Assembly: GCF_900109045.1 (NCBI RefSeq)
Contig: NZ_FNYL01000003.1
Span: 1 to 64,000 of the forward strand
From: Dyadobacter sp. SG02
Lineage (GTDB): Bacteria; Bacteroidota; Bacteroidia; Cytophagales; Spirosomataceae
DNA: 64,000 nucleotides
Reading direction: 5' to 3'
Shown: positions 52,772 through 62,729 of the stretch, in pieces
Layout: every line of letters starts with the position of its first letter
Numbering within the stretch: the stretch's first letter is position 1
Program-made: the position numbers and the translations under genes
Notes under the pieces: model-generated
Database searches by the model: none
What the model saw: the letters and a program-made list of their open reading frames with translations, nothing else
Told to the model about the DNA's origin: nothing

Positions 52772-52865
52772 GGATTATATAGGTCTGTCGTGCCTTACAT
52801 TTTTTAACATAAAGCTCTATTTCTCAGTATCATGAACAGTGCCCATCACCTTAAATACAAAAACT

Positions 52866-55800
52866 ATGGACCCAAATTTTACTGCTAGCCTGCGAAGGTT
52901 GCTCTTATGCACTTTCGTGGCCGTTTTTCTCGTCAGTCCGGCATTTGCGGGGAAAAATTTCGATAAGACGATCAAGGGAAAAGTCACTTCCAAAATAGAC
53001 GGCGCAGCATTGCCCGGCGTCAGCATCATTGTGAAAGGCAGCCAGGTTGGTACATCCACGGACGCCACCGGTGATTATTCCATCAATGTTAACGAGGCTT
53101 CCAAACCCGTGCTTGTTTTCTCCTATATCGGGCATGAAACCCAGGAAGTTGTTGTAGGAAACCAGTCGGTGATCGACGTGGTGCTCGTCGAAGGGGTCGA
53201 AACGCTGAACGAAACCGTCGTAACGGCATTAGGCCTTTCGCGTGAGAAGCGCTCGCTGGGTTATGCGGTGGGCGAAGTAAGTGGCAAGGATATCAGCCGC
53301 GTAGCACAGGAAAATGTACTGAATTCGCTAGCCGGCAGGGTACCGGGCGTGAGTATCAGCTCCACGGGTGGTACGGGGTCGTCGGTGAGCATGATCATCC
53401 GCGGTGCCACATCCCTCAGTAGCGATAACCAGCCGCTCTTCGTGGTCGACGGGGTGCCCATCGCCAATACGCTGAACAATGTAAGCCAGATTGGTAACGA
53501 CAACCGCGTCGATTACGGGAATGCGATTTCAAGTCTTAACCCCGACGACATCGAGAGCGTTTCGATCCTCAAAGGACCGAACGCGGCGGCGCTTTACGGT
53601 TCTCGCGCAGGCCGCGGGGTCGTGCTGATTACCACGAAAAGCGGTGCCAAGTCGAAAAAAATGACGGTATCAATCAATTCCAACACCGTTTTTGACAAAC
53701 CTTACAAATACCTGAACATGCACAGCAAGTTCGCAACGGGTATTCTTCCTTTTACACCGGACAACAATCCGTATCCGGGCGGTGTGCTGGAGATCGACGA
53801 AGGCTCGGCCGGTGGTGTAGGTCCGGAGCTCGACAAAGGCTACAAGGCTATTCAATGGAACAGCCCTAAAGACGCCAACGGCAACCCGATTCCTACCGAC
53901 CTCGTTTCGCATCCGGATAATGTGAAGAATTTCGTGCGTACCGGCATTACAACTACTAATGGTGTTGCCATCTCGAACAGCAACGACCTGGTAACTTACC
54001 GCCTGTCGTATTCGAATATGACCAACCGGGGCATTATCCCTAATTCAGATTTGTTCCGTAATTCATTAAATATCAATTCGTCGGTGAAGCTTGCAAAGAA
54101 ACTGACGTTGAGCACGAATGTTGACATTAGCCGCAACAACTCCAATAACCGCCCTGCTACCAACCGCGGAACCAACCCGTTGCAATGGGCCTATGCCGTG
54201 TCCCCGCACATCGATATCCGCGATCTGCGCAATTACTGGGTACCCGGTCAGGAGGGATTGCAGCAACTCTCGCAAGGTCCCGGCGATTATAACAACCCCT
54301 GGTTCCTTGCCTACGAAGTCAACAACAGCTTTGTCCGCGACCGTGTTTTCGGAAACGTCAAGGCCGACTGGCAAATTACGCCGCATTTGAGCCTGATGGG
54401 CCGCTACGCGCTCGATACGTACCGTGAGGAGCGCCAGACGAAGATCGGCAACAGCTACACCAACGACAGCCGCGGAGGTTACGGGGTGATCAACCTCACC
54501 CGGTTCGAGCGCAACGCTGATTTCTTGCTTAGCTACAAACGCGATGTCAACAATTTCAGTTTCTCGGTGTCGGGCGGTGGAAATACCCGTTACCAGAAGA
54601 ATATGGATGTCAACAATGCGAGCGGAAACGGTACGGGGCTGGTGATTCCGGGACTCTATACCCTGTCGAACATCGCGCCGGCCAACATCCGGTATTCCAG
54701 CTACTTATCGGAAAGAGCAGTTTTCAGCGTCTACGGATTGGCCAATATTGGTTTCAAAGACATGATTTACCTCGATCTGACAGCACGCAACGACTGGTCG
54801 AGTACATTGCCGAAGGCTAACCGATCGTATTTCTATCCGTCGGCGTCATTGAGCGTACTGCTGAACGAGGTGTTCCGGATGCCCAATCAGATCAGTTTGC
54901 TGAAAGCAAGAGGCAGCTGGGCACAGGTGGGTAACGATACCCAGCCATACAATTTGCTGGCGACGTTGGGTAATTCAGGTGCCTGGGATGGTATTACCCG
55001 TTTGTCGAAATCGGGATCGATACTGCTTCCCGACCTCAAACCGGAGATCGCAACATCCTACGAATATGGTCTCGACCTGAACCTTTATCAAAACAAGGTT
55101 CGCCTGACCGCCACTTATTATCAGGTAGAAAATCGCAACCAGATTATCCCGACCAAACTTCCGGGATCGAGTGGTTTTGGTTCGAAAAACATCAATGCGG
55201 GCTTGCTCGTGAGCAAAGGACTTGAATTTACATTGGGCGGAACCCCGATCGATAAAAATGGCTGGCGCTGGGATATTAATGCGAACTGGTCGAGAAACCG
55301 CACGACGATCAAATCGCTGTCGGATGGTCTTGAATTCTACACCCTCTGGACCGACGCGAAAGGCGGAGCCTGGACTTACGTAGGCGATAAGATCGGGGAC
55401 ATTTACGATAATGAGCTCGTGACTGTTACGGACAAGAGCTCGCCTTACTACGGCTATCCTATTCTGGATGAAAACGGTTCGTGGCAGTCGATTGCCGCTT
55501 CCAAAACCCGCAACAAGATCGGTAACTTCAACCCTGACTTCCTGATGGGTTTGCAAACATCTCTTTCATACAAAGGTTTCACCCTGAATATGTCGTTCGA
55601 CTGGCGCCAGGGAGGTAATTTTGTATCTCAAACCTACCGTTACGGCGAGTCCGACCTGAAATCGCAACGCTTTTTGGATAACCTGATCAATCCGAACGGT
55701 ATGACGGGCGACCAGTTGCGTAATTACCTGGTCAACAACAATAAAGTGGTCGTTACCGGTAACCAGTTCAATATCGTCGGTGGGCCTACCAAAGAATATG

Positions 55801-56258
55801 GCGGCTTCCCGTTTGAGTACGGCGGCAATACTTACGACTATGCGGTGTTCAACCCGGGTGTAATTGCACAGTATAATGAAGCCGGAGAAATCACCGGTTA
55901 TACCGAAAACCTGGGCGGCAAGGATACGAAATACATTCCGTATGGCGACAACTATCCGTGGGATTTCACCCGTGCCGCTACATTCGACGCCTCGTTCATC
56001 AAACTGCGTGAAGTGTCCCTGGGCTACGACTTGCCTGCCACTTTCGTAAAACGTCTTGGCTTGCAAAGCGCCAATGTCGCCGTTTACAGCCGCAACATCA
56101 TCCTTTGGACCAAAGCTAAAATCGGTATTGATCCGGAACAAGCATTCCAGCAGGAGTCCAGCCCGCAGGCGGGTACCCAGTTCAAGCAGGGTATCGAGCG
56201 TTACAATGTAACGCCGTGGGTGATACCCGTTGGTTTTAAACTTGGTTTAACTTTCTGA
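52866..56258 (+). CDS. susC: SusC/RagA-type TonB-linked outer-membrane transporter
   Basis: From ATG 52866 the receptor is 1130 residues: signal peptide (LRRLLLCTFVAVFLVSPAFA), CarboxypepD_reg-like domain (GKVTSKIDGAALPGVSIIVKG), plug with the FVVDGVPIANTLN and YGSRAGRGVVLITTKSG blocks, and a barrel ending VIPVGFKLGLTF. It imports bulky ligands in concert with the SusD-like lipoprotein 37 bp downstream. The enzymes downstream are hydrolases and a phosphatase, not glycoside hydrolases. Confidence 0.95.
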   Translation: MDPNFTASLRRLLLCTFVAVFLVSPAFAGKNFDKTIKGKVTSKIDGAALPGVSIIVKGSQVGTSTDATGDYSINVNEASKPVLVFSYIGHETQEVVVGNQSVIDVVLVEGVETLNETVVTALGLSREKRSLGYAVGEVSGKDISRVAQENVLNSLAGRVPGVSISSTGGTGSSVSMIIRGATSLSSDNQPLFVVDGVPIANTLNNVSQIGNDNRVDYGNAISSLNPDDIESVSILKGPNAAALYGSRAGRGVVLITTKSGAKSKKMTVSINSNTVFDKPYKYLNMHSKFATGILPFTPDNNPYPGGVLEIDEGSAGGVGPELDKGYKAIQWNSPKDANGNPIPTDLVSHPDNVKNFVRTGITTTNGVAISNSNDLVTYRLSYSNMTNRGIIPNSDLFRNSLNINSSVKLAKKLTLSTNVDISRNNSNNRPATNRGTNPLQWAYAVSPHIDIRDLRNYWVPGQEGLQQLSQGPGDYNNPWFLAYEVNNSFVRDRVFGNVKADWQITPHLSLMGRYALDTYREERQTKIGNSYTNDSRGGYGVINLTRFERNADFLLSYKRDVNNFSFSVSGGGNTRYQKNMDVNNASGNGTGLVIPGLYTLSNIAPANIRYSSYLSERAVFSVYGLANIGFKDMIYLDLTARNDWSSTLPKANRSYFYPSASLSVLLNEVFRMPNQISLLKARGSWAQVGNDTQPYNLLATLGNSGAWDGITRLSKSGSILLPDLKPEIATSYEYGLDLNLYQNKVRLTATYYQVENRNQIIPTKLPGSSGFGSKNINAGLLVSKGLEFTLGGTPIDKNGWRWDINANWSRNRTTIKSLSDGLEFYTLWTDAKGGAWTYVGDKIGDIYDNELVTVTDKSSPYYGYPILDENGSWQSIAASKTRNKIGNFNPDFLMGLQTSLSYKGFTLNMSFDWRQGGNFVSQTYRYGESDLKSQRFLDNLINPNGMTGDQLRNYLVNNNKVVVTGNQFNIVGGPTKEYGGFPFEYGGNTYDYAVFNPGVIAQYNEAGEITGYTENLGGKDTKYIPYGDNYPWDFTRAATFDASFIKLREVSLGYDLPATFVKRLGLQSANVAVYSRNIILWTKAKIGIDPEQAFQQESSPQAGTQFKQGIERYNVTPWVIPVGFKLGLTF

Positions 56259-56295
56259 TATAGAATCATATAGTCTATTTAATATAAATAAACTC

Positions 56296-57939
56296 ATGAA
56301 AAAGCTTCATAACAAGTTCGTCATCATACCGCTGCTGCTGGCATGCATGGTCTTTTCCTGTAAAGACCTGACGGAGCTCAATGAAAACCCGAACGGCGTA
56401 GCGCCGGAGTCGGTGAACCCGAACCTCGTATTGCCTACCGTATTGACCGAGGCTGCGAAACTGTATGTAAACCTGGGCTATCAGGATATTGCGGGCGTCG
56501 TGCAGCATACGCAGAAAGATGCGTGGTCGAGCGGGCATAACGATTACGATTGGGGCGGCGATCAGAGCTGGAACGCCTATTACGACGTGCTCCGCAACAA
56601 CGATCTCGTGTATCAACGGGCAGTTGCATCGAATTTCGAGTTTCACCAGGGTGTCACGCTGGTCATGAAATCGTTCATGTTCGGCCTCATCACCGATCTC
56701 TGGGGCGATGCGCCTTATACCAATGCATTGAAAGGCGAAGCAGGTGCGGTAACAGACATTCTGCCGACATTCGATAGCCAGGATGTGATTTATGCGGGAA
56801 TTATCGCCGACCTCGAAAAAGCGAATACATTGCTCTCCAAACCGAAAGCCGATTACGAAGGGATTGTCGATAACGTGGACGTTTTTTACGGTGGTGACCC
56901 CGCGAAATGGCGCAAAATGGCCAATTCACTCTTGCTGCGGTACTATATGCGTATTTCAAGCAAACAACCCGACATTGCCAAGGCAGGTATCGAGAAAATC
57001 GTAGCCAATGCTGCGAATTATCCTATTATCACATCCAATGCGGATGATGCTACCATGGGCTTTCCCGGCAACAGCGATGCCGATTCATGGCCTGCCAACA
57101 GCGTGATCGACGCCAGCGGAAGCAACTATCGCCGCATTAAAATGTGCGCGACACTGGTGGAAAAATTGCAGACATTGAAAGACCCGCGCCTCGGAATCTG
57201 GGCGAACAAAGTTGAAATTCCATTGGTAGTAGACCCGACGCAGCCAGCCGGAACCGACAAAATCGTAGACGGCAAGCGCATTCTTTCGCCGGACAAGGTT
57301 AAGAATACACAAGTTGACACCGATCCTGAATATGTGGGTTTGCCGCCTAGCTTCTCGGCATTACCGTCGGCCTACAACCTGAACCCGACTCCGGGCCAGA
57401 CGTCGTTCAACCCGCACGTATCTTTCCTGAATAACATTTACAAGGCCGCGAAAGGCCCGTTGCTCCGCGCGCGGCTGATCTCGGCTGCGGAGGTGAATTT
57501 CATCCTCGCCGAGGCTGCATTGAAAGGTTGGGCTGCCGGTACGGCGAAAGAACGCTACGAAGCAGGTGTCAAGGCGTCTATGGAAACCTGGACCGTGGGC
57601 GACAAATATGCCGCTTACCTCGCTACCCCGGGCGTGGCGTTCGACAATACCGCAAAACAGGTTCTCGAACAGAAATGGATCGCCAGCTGGACGGCTGCTA
57701 CCGAAGCGTGGTTCGATTTCCGCCGCACCGGTTTGCCTGCATTGAAAGCAGGCCCTGCCGCCAAACGCGAAGTTTTGCCGGTGCGCTTCTATTATATGCA
57801 GGATGAATTGCGGATCAATAAAGCGAATGCGGAAGCAGCGGTGAGTAAGCTTGAAATTACCAGCTATTCACAGGCTGATAATGGCAATAGCGCGTGGTCG
57901 AAACAATGGCTTTTGCAGGGAACCGGCAAGCCGTGGTAG
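56296..57939 (+). CDS. susD: SusD/RagB-type surface lipoprotein
   Basis: The 547-residue product has a signal peptide with lipobox VFSC (Cys22). Typical SusD traits follow: NENPNGVAPESVNP, a helical TPR-like core (WNAYYDVLRNND, FMFGLITDLWGDAPYTNALK), KWRKMANSLLLRYYMRIS, and an AEAAL helix. It caps SusC and binds the substrate on the surface. A terminator follows, which may lower read-through to the enzyme genes. Confidence 0.95.
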   Translation: MKKLHNKFVIIPLLLACMVFSCKDLTELNENPNGVAPESVNPNLVLPTVLTEAAKLYVNLGYQDIAGVVQHTQKDAWSSGHNDYDWGGDQSWNAYYDVLRNNDLVYQRAVASNFEFHQGVTLVMKSFMFGLITDLWGDAPYTNALKGEAGAVTDILPTFDSQDVIYAGIIADLEKANTLLSKPKADYEGIVDNVDVFYGGDPAKWRKMANSLLLRYYMRISSKQPDIAKAGIEKIVANAANYPIITSNADDATMGFPGNSDADSWPANSVIDASGSNYRRIKMCATLVEKLQTLKDPRLGIWANKVEIPLVVDPTQPAGTDKIVDGKRILSPDKVKNTQVDTDPEYVGLPPSFSALPSAYNLNPTPGQTSFNPHVSFLNNIYKAAKGPLLRARLISAAEVNFILAEAALKGWAAGTAKERYEAGVKASMETWTVGDKYAAYLATPGVAFDNTAKQVLEQKWIASWTAATEAWFDFRRTGLPALKAGPAAKREVLPVRFYYMQDELRINKANAEAAVSKLEITSYSQADNGNSAWSKQWLLQGTGKPW

Positions 57940-57966
57940 TCATATTGTTTTTAAGGTGAGTATTTA

Positions 57967-58010
57967 AAACCGGGACTGTGGGGCCATCCCGCAGTTCCGG
58001 TTTAGTTTTT
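57967..58010 (+). terminator. Terminator after the SusD-like gene
   Basis: Sixteen-bp arms AAACCGGGACTGTGGG and CCCGCAGTTCCGGTTT pair with two G-U wobbles, followed by T-rich sequence. It separates SusCD from the enzyme genes. Confidence 0.75.
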
Positions 58011-58030
58011 AACCGATAAACCTATCGTCA

Positions 58031-59362
58031 ATGAAAGCCAGGGCCATTCTTTTTTGCTTTTTAAGCTTGTGCCTGAGCCAGGTCACGGTCGGGCAGCATT
58101 TCAGGGCTGCGGCTGCGGTGCGGGTGATCACGCCCGATCCGCTGTTACCGGTTTCAGGCGGCATTGGTACACCCAAAAAAGCGACTCAGAAGAATGGCGA
58201 GCTGTATGCCAGGGCATTTGTCATGGAAAAAGGCGCTGTCCGGATCGCGATCGTGAATGTGGATAACCTCGGCTGGCCGGCCGCGTTGGGGAACAAATCG
58301 CGGAAGCTGATCAAAGGCATCGCGCCGGAGAATGTGCTCATAGGCGCTACGCATACGCATAGCGGGCCTGATGCGTATGGTTTTCCCAATGAAAAAGGCG
58401 AGTCGTTTGCCGATATGGCTTACCTCGACCGCTGCGTACAGCAAATCGCCGATGCCGTGAACGAGGCGGTAGGGAAACTGGAAGACGCTTCACTGAAAAT
58501 CGCGGTGGGCGATGCGAAAGGCAAGATCGCCTACAACTACTACGCCGACCAGCTTTATGATCCCCGATGTGGTGTGATACAGGCCGTGGCTACTTCGGGG
58601 ACTAATAAAGGCAAGCCCATTGCTACGCTGGTGAATTACGCAATCCACCCGGAGGTAATCGGCTCTGGCAGGGGCATTCTGAGCCCGGACCTCTGCGGAC
58701 CACTGTACGACCGCATCGAATCGCAGGGTGGCGGGACGGCCATTTTCATGAACGGCGCGCAGGGCGGAATGGTAACTGCGGATAACCGTTTGGAAGATGG
58801 AAAGGAAGCCAATGACTGGAACGAATGCAAAAGGATAGGAGCGTTGCTGGCCGACGAGGCATTGCGGATCGTGAAAGAAGCGCCGGTGCAGGAAAACCCG
58901 GATGTGTTTTGCGCTTCCCGCAGGATCGAGTTTCCGGTGGATTCGGAGATCATGCGTTATATCCTTCAAAAATCACCGATTAAAAATGAAATGGCCGGGG
59001 ATAACCGCATTGTGACGCAGCTTAACCTGCTCAATATCGGTACGGCCCAGGTGCTTACGGTACCCGGCGAAGCATTGCCCAATATCGGGTATTATGTCAA
59101 AAGGCATATGAATACCAAACAGCCATTCCTTTTCGGATTGACGAACGACGCGTTCGGCTATATGCTCACGAAAGTCGATTTCAACAGTTTCAAAAGATAT
59201 GACTACGTAAGCCGGACGAGCCTGGGCGAGATGACCGGCGAGATTTACATCGAACAGGCATTGAAATTAGTAAAAGATAGCCCCGTACCCGCAGGTGCCG
59301 CGCCTAGGCCGGCCGCGCCTAAGCCGGCCGCACCTAAGCCGGCCACCACTCCCGGAAAGTAA
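58031..59362 (+). CDS. Neutral-ceramidase-like secreted protein
   Basis: The 443-residue product has a signal peptide and the N-terminal domain of the neutral/alkaline ceramidase family. The zinc-binding histidines fall in the HTHSGPDA motif (about residue 116) and in VNYAIHPEVIG; GEALPNIGYY and NDAFGYML are conserved further on. It lacks the C-terminal Ig-like domain of true ceramidases and is about 200 residues shorter. A (PKPAA) tail follows (15-bp repeats at 59297-59341). It could cleave an amide of a lipid, but the substrate is not proven. Confidence 0.78.
   Translation: MKARAILFCFLSLCLSQVTVGQHFRAAAAVRVITPDPLLPVSGGIGTPKKATQKNGELYARAFVMEKGAVRIAIVNVDNLGWPAALGNKSRKLIKGIAPENVLIGATHTHSGPDAYGFPNEKGESFADMAYLDRCVQQIADAVNEAVGKLEDASLKIAVGDAKGKIAYNYYADQLYDPRCGVIQAVATSGTNKGKPIATLVNYAIHPEVIGSGRGILSPDLCGPLYDRIESQGGGTAIFMNGAQGGMVTADNRLEDGKEANDWNECKRIGALLADEALRIVKEAPVQENPDVFCASRRIEFPVDSEIMRYILQKSPIKNEMAGDNRIVTQLNLLNIGTAQVLTVPGEALPNIGYYVKRHMNTKQPFLFGLTNDAFGYMLTKVDFNSFKRYDYVSRTSLGEMTGEIYIEQALKLVKDSPVPAGAAPRPAAPKPAAPKPATTPGK
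59297..59341 (+). repeat. 15-bp tandem repeat at the ceramidase-like gene 3' end
   Basis: Three consecutive 15-bp copies encode the alanine/proline-rich tail of the ceramidase-like protein (AAPRPAAPKPAAPKP). Copy number may vary between strains. Confidence 0.7.
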
Positions 59363-59391
59363 ACCGAATCTTCAACCCAATACGCGTGATC

Positions 59392-60750
59392 ATGTTTTTG
59401 AAAATAGCTGTAAGAACCGCTTCGTCAATATTGCTGGCCCTGGTAGCCATTGTTTTTGCAAATGCACAAAAGGTTACGCCTGAAAATGCATTGGAAAGTT
59501 ATCTCCATAATGGCGACAAAACCTTCAAATGGGAGCTGAAAGAGACATTCAAACGTGACGATCTGACATTTTACCAAATACTCGTTACCTCGCAGAAATG
59601 GCGCGAGTTCACCTGGACACACCAGATGACGGTGATCGTCCCTAAGGAAAACCGCCACGACGACGCATTGCTCTTCATCACAGGCGGTTCCAACGCCAAC
59701 GGACAGCCGAATTGGAACAGCAAAAAGGATGAAAAAATGTACGAATCGCTCGGTGCGGTGGCTACCACTAACCAGGCTATCGTGGCCTTGCTGAAACAGA
59801 CGCCCAATCAGCCGTTTTTTGACGACCTCACCGAGGATGCATTGATTTCCTACACTTTACACAACTTCAAAAAGGATAAGGATTACACCTGGCCGCTGCT
59901 TTTTCCGATGGTTAAAAGCGCCGTAAAGGCAATGGACGCGGTGCAGCAGTTTTCGCAAAAACAATTGAAGCATACCGTCAATAGCTTCGTCGTTACGGGT
60001 GCATCCAAACGCGGCTGGACTACCTGGCTCACGGGTGCGAGCGACAAACGCGTGGAGGCGATCGCGCCCATGGTGATCGACGTGCTGAATATGCCGGTAA
60101 GCCTGGATTACCAGATCAAATCATGGGGAGATTATAGCGTGCAAATTGAAGATTATGTGAAGTTGGGCATTCCGCAGTCAACCGGCTCGCCCGATGGGCA
60201 GGCCATTACGACGATGATCGACCCGTACTCCTATCGCGCCAAGCTGACGATGCCGAAGATGATTTTCATGGGAACGAACGATGAATATTGGGTGGTGGAT
60301 AATATCAAAAACTACCTCGACAAGATTCCCGGCAAAAACATGCTGCATTATGTACCCAATGCCGGTCACGACCTCGGCGACGGCAAGCAGGCGATGGAAG
60401 CGTTGAGCGCATTCTTCGGCGCGACGATTAACAAACGGCCTTATACCGAATGCAAATGGAGCCAGTCGGTAGCCAACCGGAAGGTAAACCTGGACATTAA
60501 GGCTACGCCGGACGCATTGGTGGATGTGATCCTGTGGTCGGCCAACTCGCCCGATCAGGACTTGCGGAATGATACCTGGACCGCCCAAAGTTTGAAAATC
60601 AGCCAGAAATCCAATGTGAAAGTGACTGCGGAGTTACCAGCCAGCGGCTTTCGGGCATTTTATGTGGATTTGAAATACAAAACCCCGCAAGGCGATGTCT
60701 ACACCGAGAGTACCAGGGTGTTTTTGACGGATAATAAGTCGGTTCTGTAA
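59392..60750 (+). CDS. PhoPQ-activated pathogenicity-related (PqaA-like) alpha/beta hydrolase
   Basis: The 452-residue product has a signal peptide (MFLKIAVRTASSILLALVAIVFANA). The PqaA family pattern is seen: ALESYLHNGDKTFKWEL, LLFITGGSNANGQPNW and the nucleophile loop VTGASKRGWTTWL (about residue 205), with Asp in FMGTNDEYWVV and His in NAGHDLGDG. The family is alpha/beta hydrolase-like with unknown substrate, though some members are thought to act on peptides or lipids. It is 29 bp after the ceramidase-like gene, so operonic. Confidence 0.87.
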   Translation: MFLKIAVRTASSILLALVAIVFANAQKVTPENALESYLHNGDKTFKWELKETFKRDDLTFYQILVTSQKWREFTWTHQMTVIVPKENRHDDALLFITGGSNANGQPNWNSKKDEKMYESLGAVATTNQAIVALLKQTPNQPFFDDLTEDALISYTLHNFKKDKDYTWPLLFPMVKSAVKAMDAVQQFSQKQLKHTVNSFVVTGASKRGWTTWLTGASDKRVEAIAPMVIDVLNMPVSLDYQIKSWGDYSVQIEDYVKLGIPQSTGSPDGQAITTMIDPYSYRAKLTMPKMIFMGTNDEYWVVDNIKNYLDKIPGKNMLHYVPNAGHDLGDGKQAMEALSAFFGATINKRPYTECKWSQSVANRKVNLDIKATPDALVDVILWSANSPDQDLRNDTWTAQSLKISQKSNVKVTAELPASGFRAFYVDLKYKTPQGDVYTESTRVFLTDNKSVL

Positions 60751-60798
60751 ATCCCGGAAATAGGTGTATCTATACCTGACGGGAAACTTGAAATAGCC

Positions 60799-62580
60799 AT
60801 GATCAAAATTAAAAGAATATACTGGTGGGCCTTGCTATGCCCGGTTTGGATGTCTTTCTATGCCACAGGTAGTGAGCAACCGGAAAGAACGGTGAAGGAA
60901 GTGGTCGATCGTGCTGTAACCAAGTTATACGCATCCCTTACACCCGCTCAGCTGGATACGATTTCGGACAACTATATTCTGGGTGTTCTCAGCGACCGTG
61001 ATAAGGAGACGTTGTCGACGCGTTTCTGGACTTTCGAGGTAAATGTGCCCGTTCGCGTTTCGCTCATGCGGCATACGGGCCAGGCAGTGGTGCCTTTCTG
61101 GCTCTCCAAAAGCGGCTTTCGGAAGACGCAGATGGTCGTCAAAAACGAGGAATATACTTACGAAGTGTGGCAAAAGGATTTCGAAAAAGGCCAGGTAGGG
61201 CTGGGTATCAATGGTTTTGATAAAGACAGGCCGGTATACTTCATCAGCGTGGCGCCACTCGACAAAGCTGAAAAACTCACCGTTTCGAATGTGGTTCCTG
61301 CGCAATATGCATTGAATACGATGCAAAAAGGCGCATTTACCTATCATGACTGGGACGGCCTCGTGTTGACCGAAGTGCCCGACGAACTGAAAGGCCAGAC
61401 GCTCTTCACGACCGTGCGAGGACGAGCGCGTGAGGCGCATCTGGTGAATGCATTCCGGCGAACGTCGACGCCCTCTTCCGAAAAACCCGATCAGGTGATC
61501 ATGACGTGGAGTGGAGACCCTGCCACCACGGCGAATATCCAATGGCGCACGAGCCCGAAGGTGCTCAGAAGCAAAGTTAAATACTGGAAACCGGGGACCT
61601 CCGATACGCTCTTTACCGATGCTTCGGCATTCAATATGGAAGACAGGCTGTTGCAGAACGACCGGTTCGTGAACCGCTTTACCGCGCAACTCAAAGGGCT
61701 GAGCCCTGGTTCATCCTACCGTTATTCGATCGGGACCGGACCATCGCAATGGTCGGCACCAGCTTCGTTCCAAACCGCTTCCGACCGTGTGAAGGACTTT
61801 TCGTTCATCTGGTTCGGCGATACGCATTATTCGCCTATCTGGGGCGATATGGCCCAAAAATCCATCAAACGGCATCCTGAAACCGCTTTTTTCTCCATCG
61901 CCGGCGACCTGGTAACTACCGGCCTGCACCGGGATGACTGGGATCAGCTCTGGGCACACGCCGGGCCGACGTTCAGCACGCGGCCATTAATGCCGGTGCC
62001 GGGTAACCACGACAGCCAGGATGGCCTGGGCGCGTGGATGTACAAGGAGATGTTCAGCTTGCCGGAAAACGGCCCGGCCGGTCAGCCTTCCGAAATGACT
62101 TATGCTTTCAATTATCAGGACGCACTGTTCCTGATGATCGACGCCACACTTTCGGTGCCGGAGCAAAGCGCCTGGGTCGAGCATCAGCTCAAAAACTCGA
62201 AAGCCAGGTGGAAGTTTGCGATGTTCCATTTTCCGCCTTACAATTTTGAAGAGCCTTATGACGAAATCAAACGCGAATGGTGTACGCTTTTCGATAAGTA
62301 TCACGTGGACATGGTCATGAGCGGGCATATGCATTATTACTTGCGCACGAAGCCGATGTTTGGCGACAAAGAAGTGGCGAGCCCGGCGAAGGGTACGATT
62401 TACCTGATGTCCATCAGCATTCCCGGCAAGCAGGAACGCTGGCCGAACGAAGATTACGCTTTGGTAAGGTATAAGGACGGCCCGCTTTACCAGCATATAT
62501 CCATCAAAGGAAATACGCTGCATTACAAATGCCTGAACCCCGAAGGCGAGGTGAAGGACGAGCTGACGATTACGAAGTAG
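60799..62580 (+). CDS. Secreted calcineurin-like phosphatase with purple-acid-phosphatase layout
   Basis: The 593-residue product has a signal peptide, an N-terminal unrecognised region (about 200 residues), a fibronectin-like domain (VIMTWSGDPATTANIQWRTS) and a calcineurin domain with metal motifs FGDTHYS, AGDLVTTG, PVPGNHDS, FHFPPY and SGHMHYY. It probably hydrolyses phospho-monoesters or diesters outside the cytoplasm. It is 48 bp after the PqaA-like gene, completing the set of envelope hydrolases served by SusCD. Confidence 0.87.
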   Translation: MIKIKRIYWWALLCPVWMSFYATGSEQPERTVKEVVDRAVTKLYASLTPAQLDTISDNYILGVLSDRDKETLSTRFWTFEVNVPVRVSLMRHTGQAVVPFWLSKSGFRKTQMVVKNEEYTYEVWQKDFEKGQVGLGINGFDKDRPVYFISVAPLDKAEKLTVSNVVPAQYALNTMQKGAFTYHDWDGLVLTEVPDELKGQTLFTTVRGRAREAHLVNAFRRTSTPSSEKPDQVIMTWSGDPATTANIQWRTSPKVLRSKVKYWKPGTSDTLFTDASAFNMEDRLLQNDRFVNRFTAQLKGLSPGSSYRYSIGTGPSQWSAPASFQTASDRVKDFSFIWFGDTHYSPIWGDMAQKSIKRHPETAFFSIAGDLVTTGLHRDDWDQLWAHAGPTFSTRPLMPVPGNHDSQDGLGAWMYKEMFSLPENGPAGQPSEMTYAFNYQDALFLMIDATLSVPEQSAWVEHQLKNSKARWKFAMFHFPPYNFEEPYDEIKREWCTLFDKYHVDMVMSGHMHYYLRTKPMFGDKEVASPAKGTIYLMSISIPGKQERWPNEDYALVRYKDGPLYQHISIKGNTLHYKCLNPEGEVKDELTITK

Positions 62581-62588
62581 TTAAAAAT

Positions 62589-62618
62589 AAAGCCATTCCG
62601 GTCGCCCGGAGTGGCTTT
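62589..62618 (+). terminator. Terminator after the phosphatase gene
   Basis: AAAGCCATTCCGG and CCGGAGTGGCTTT pair with one wobble around a 4-nt loop and are followed by TTATAT. It also sits at the end of the small minus-strand frame below, so it may work both ways. Confidence 0.75.
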
Positions 62619-62719
62619 TATATCGCTTTCATTTTGTTGCCTTTGGCGTCGTGGGTTACTTCTGCCAGGCCCAGCTTTTCACAGAGATAGGACAATTCAT
62701 GTGTTTCCCGATGATGCAC
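62618..62719 (-). CDS. Possible small protein or gene remnant
   Basis: A 33-codon frame starts at GTG 62719 and reads HHRETHELSYLCEKLGLAE, then VTHDAKGNKMKAI, and stops inside the terminator hairpin. The composition is protein-like, and a stop codon lies just upstream in frame. It may be a small gene after the membrane protein gene or the C-terminal remnant of a larger gene. No homologue could be named. Confidence 0.3.
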   Translation of the reverse strand: MHHRETHELSYLCEKLGLAEVTHDAKGNKMKAI

Positions 62720-62729
62720 ATATTAAGTC

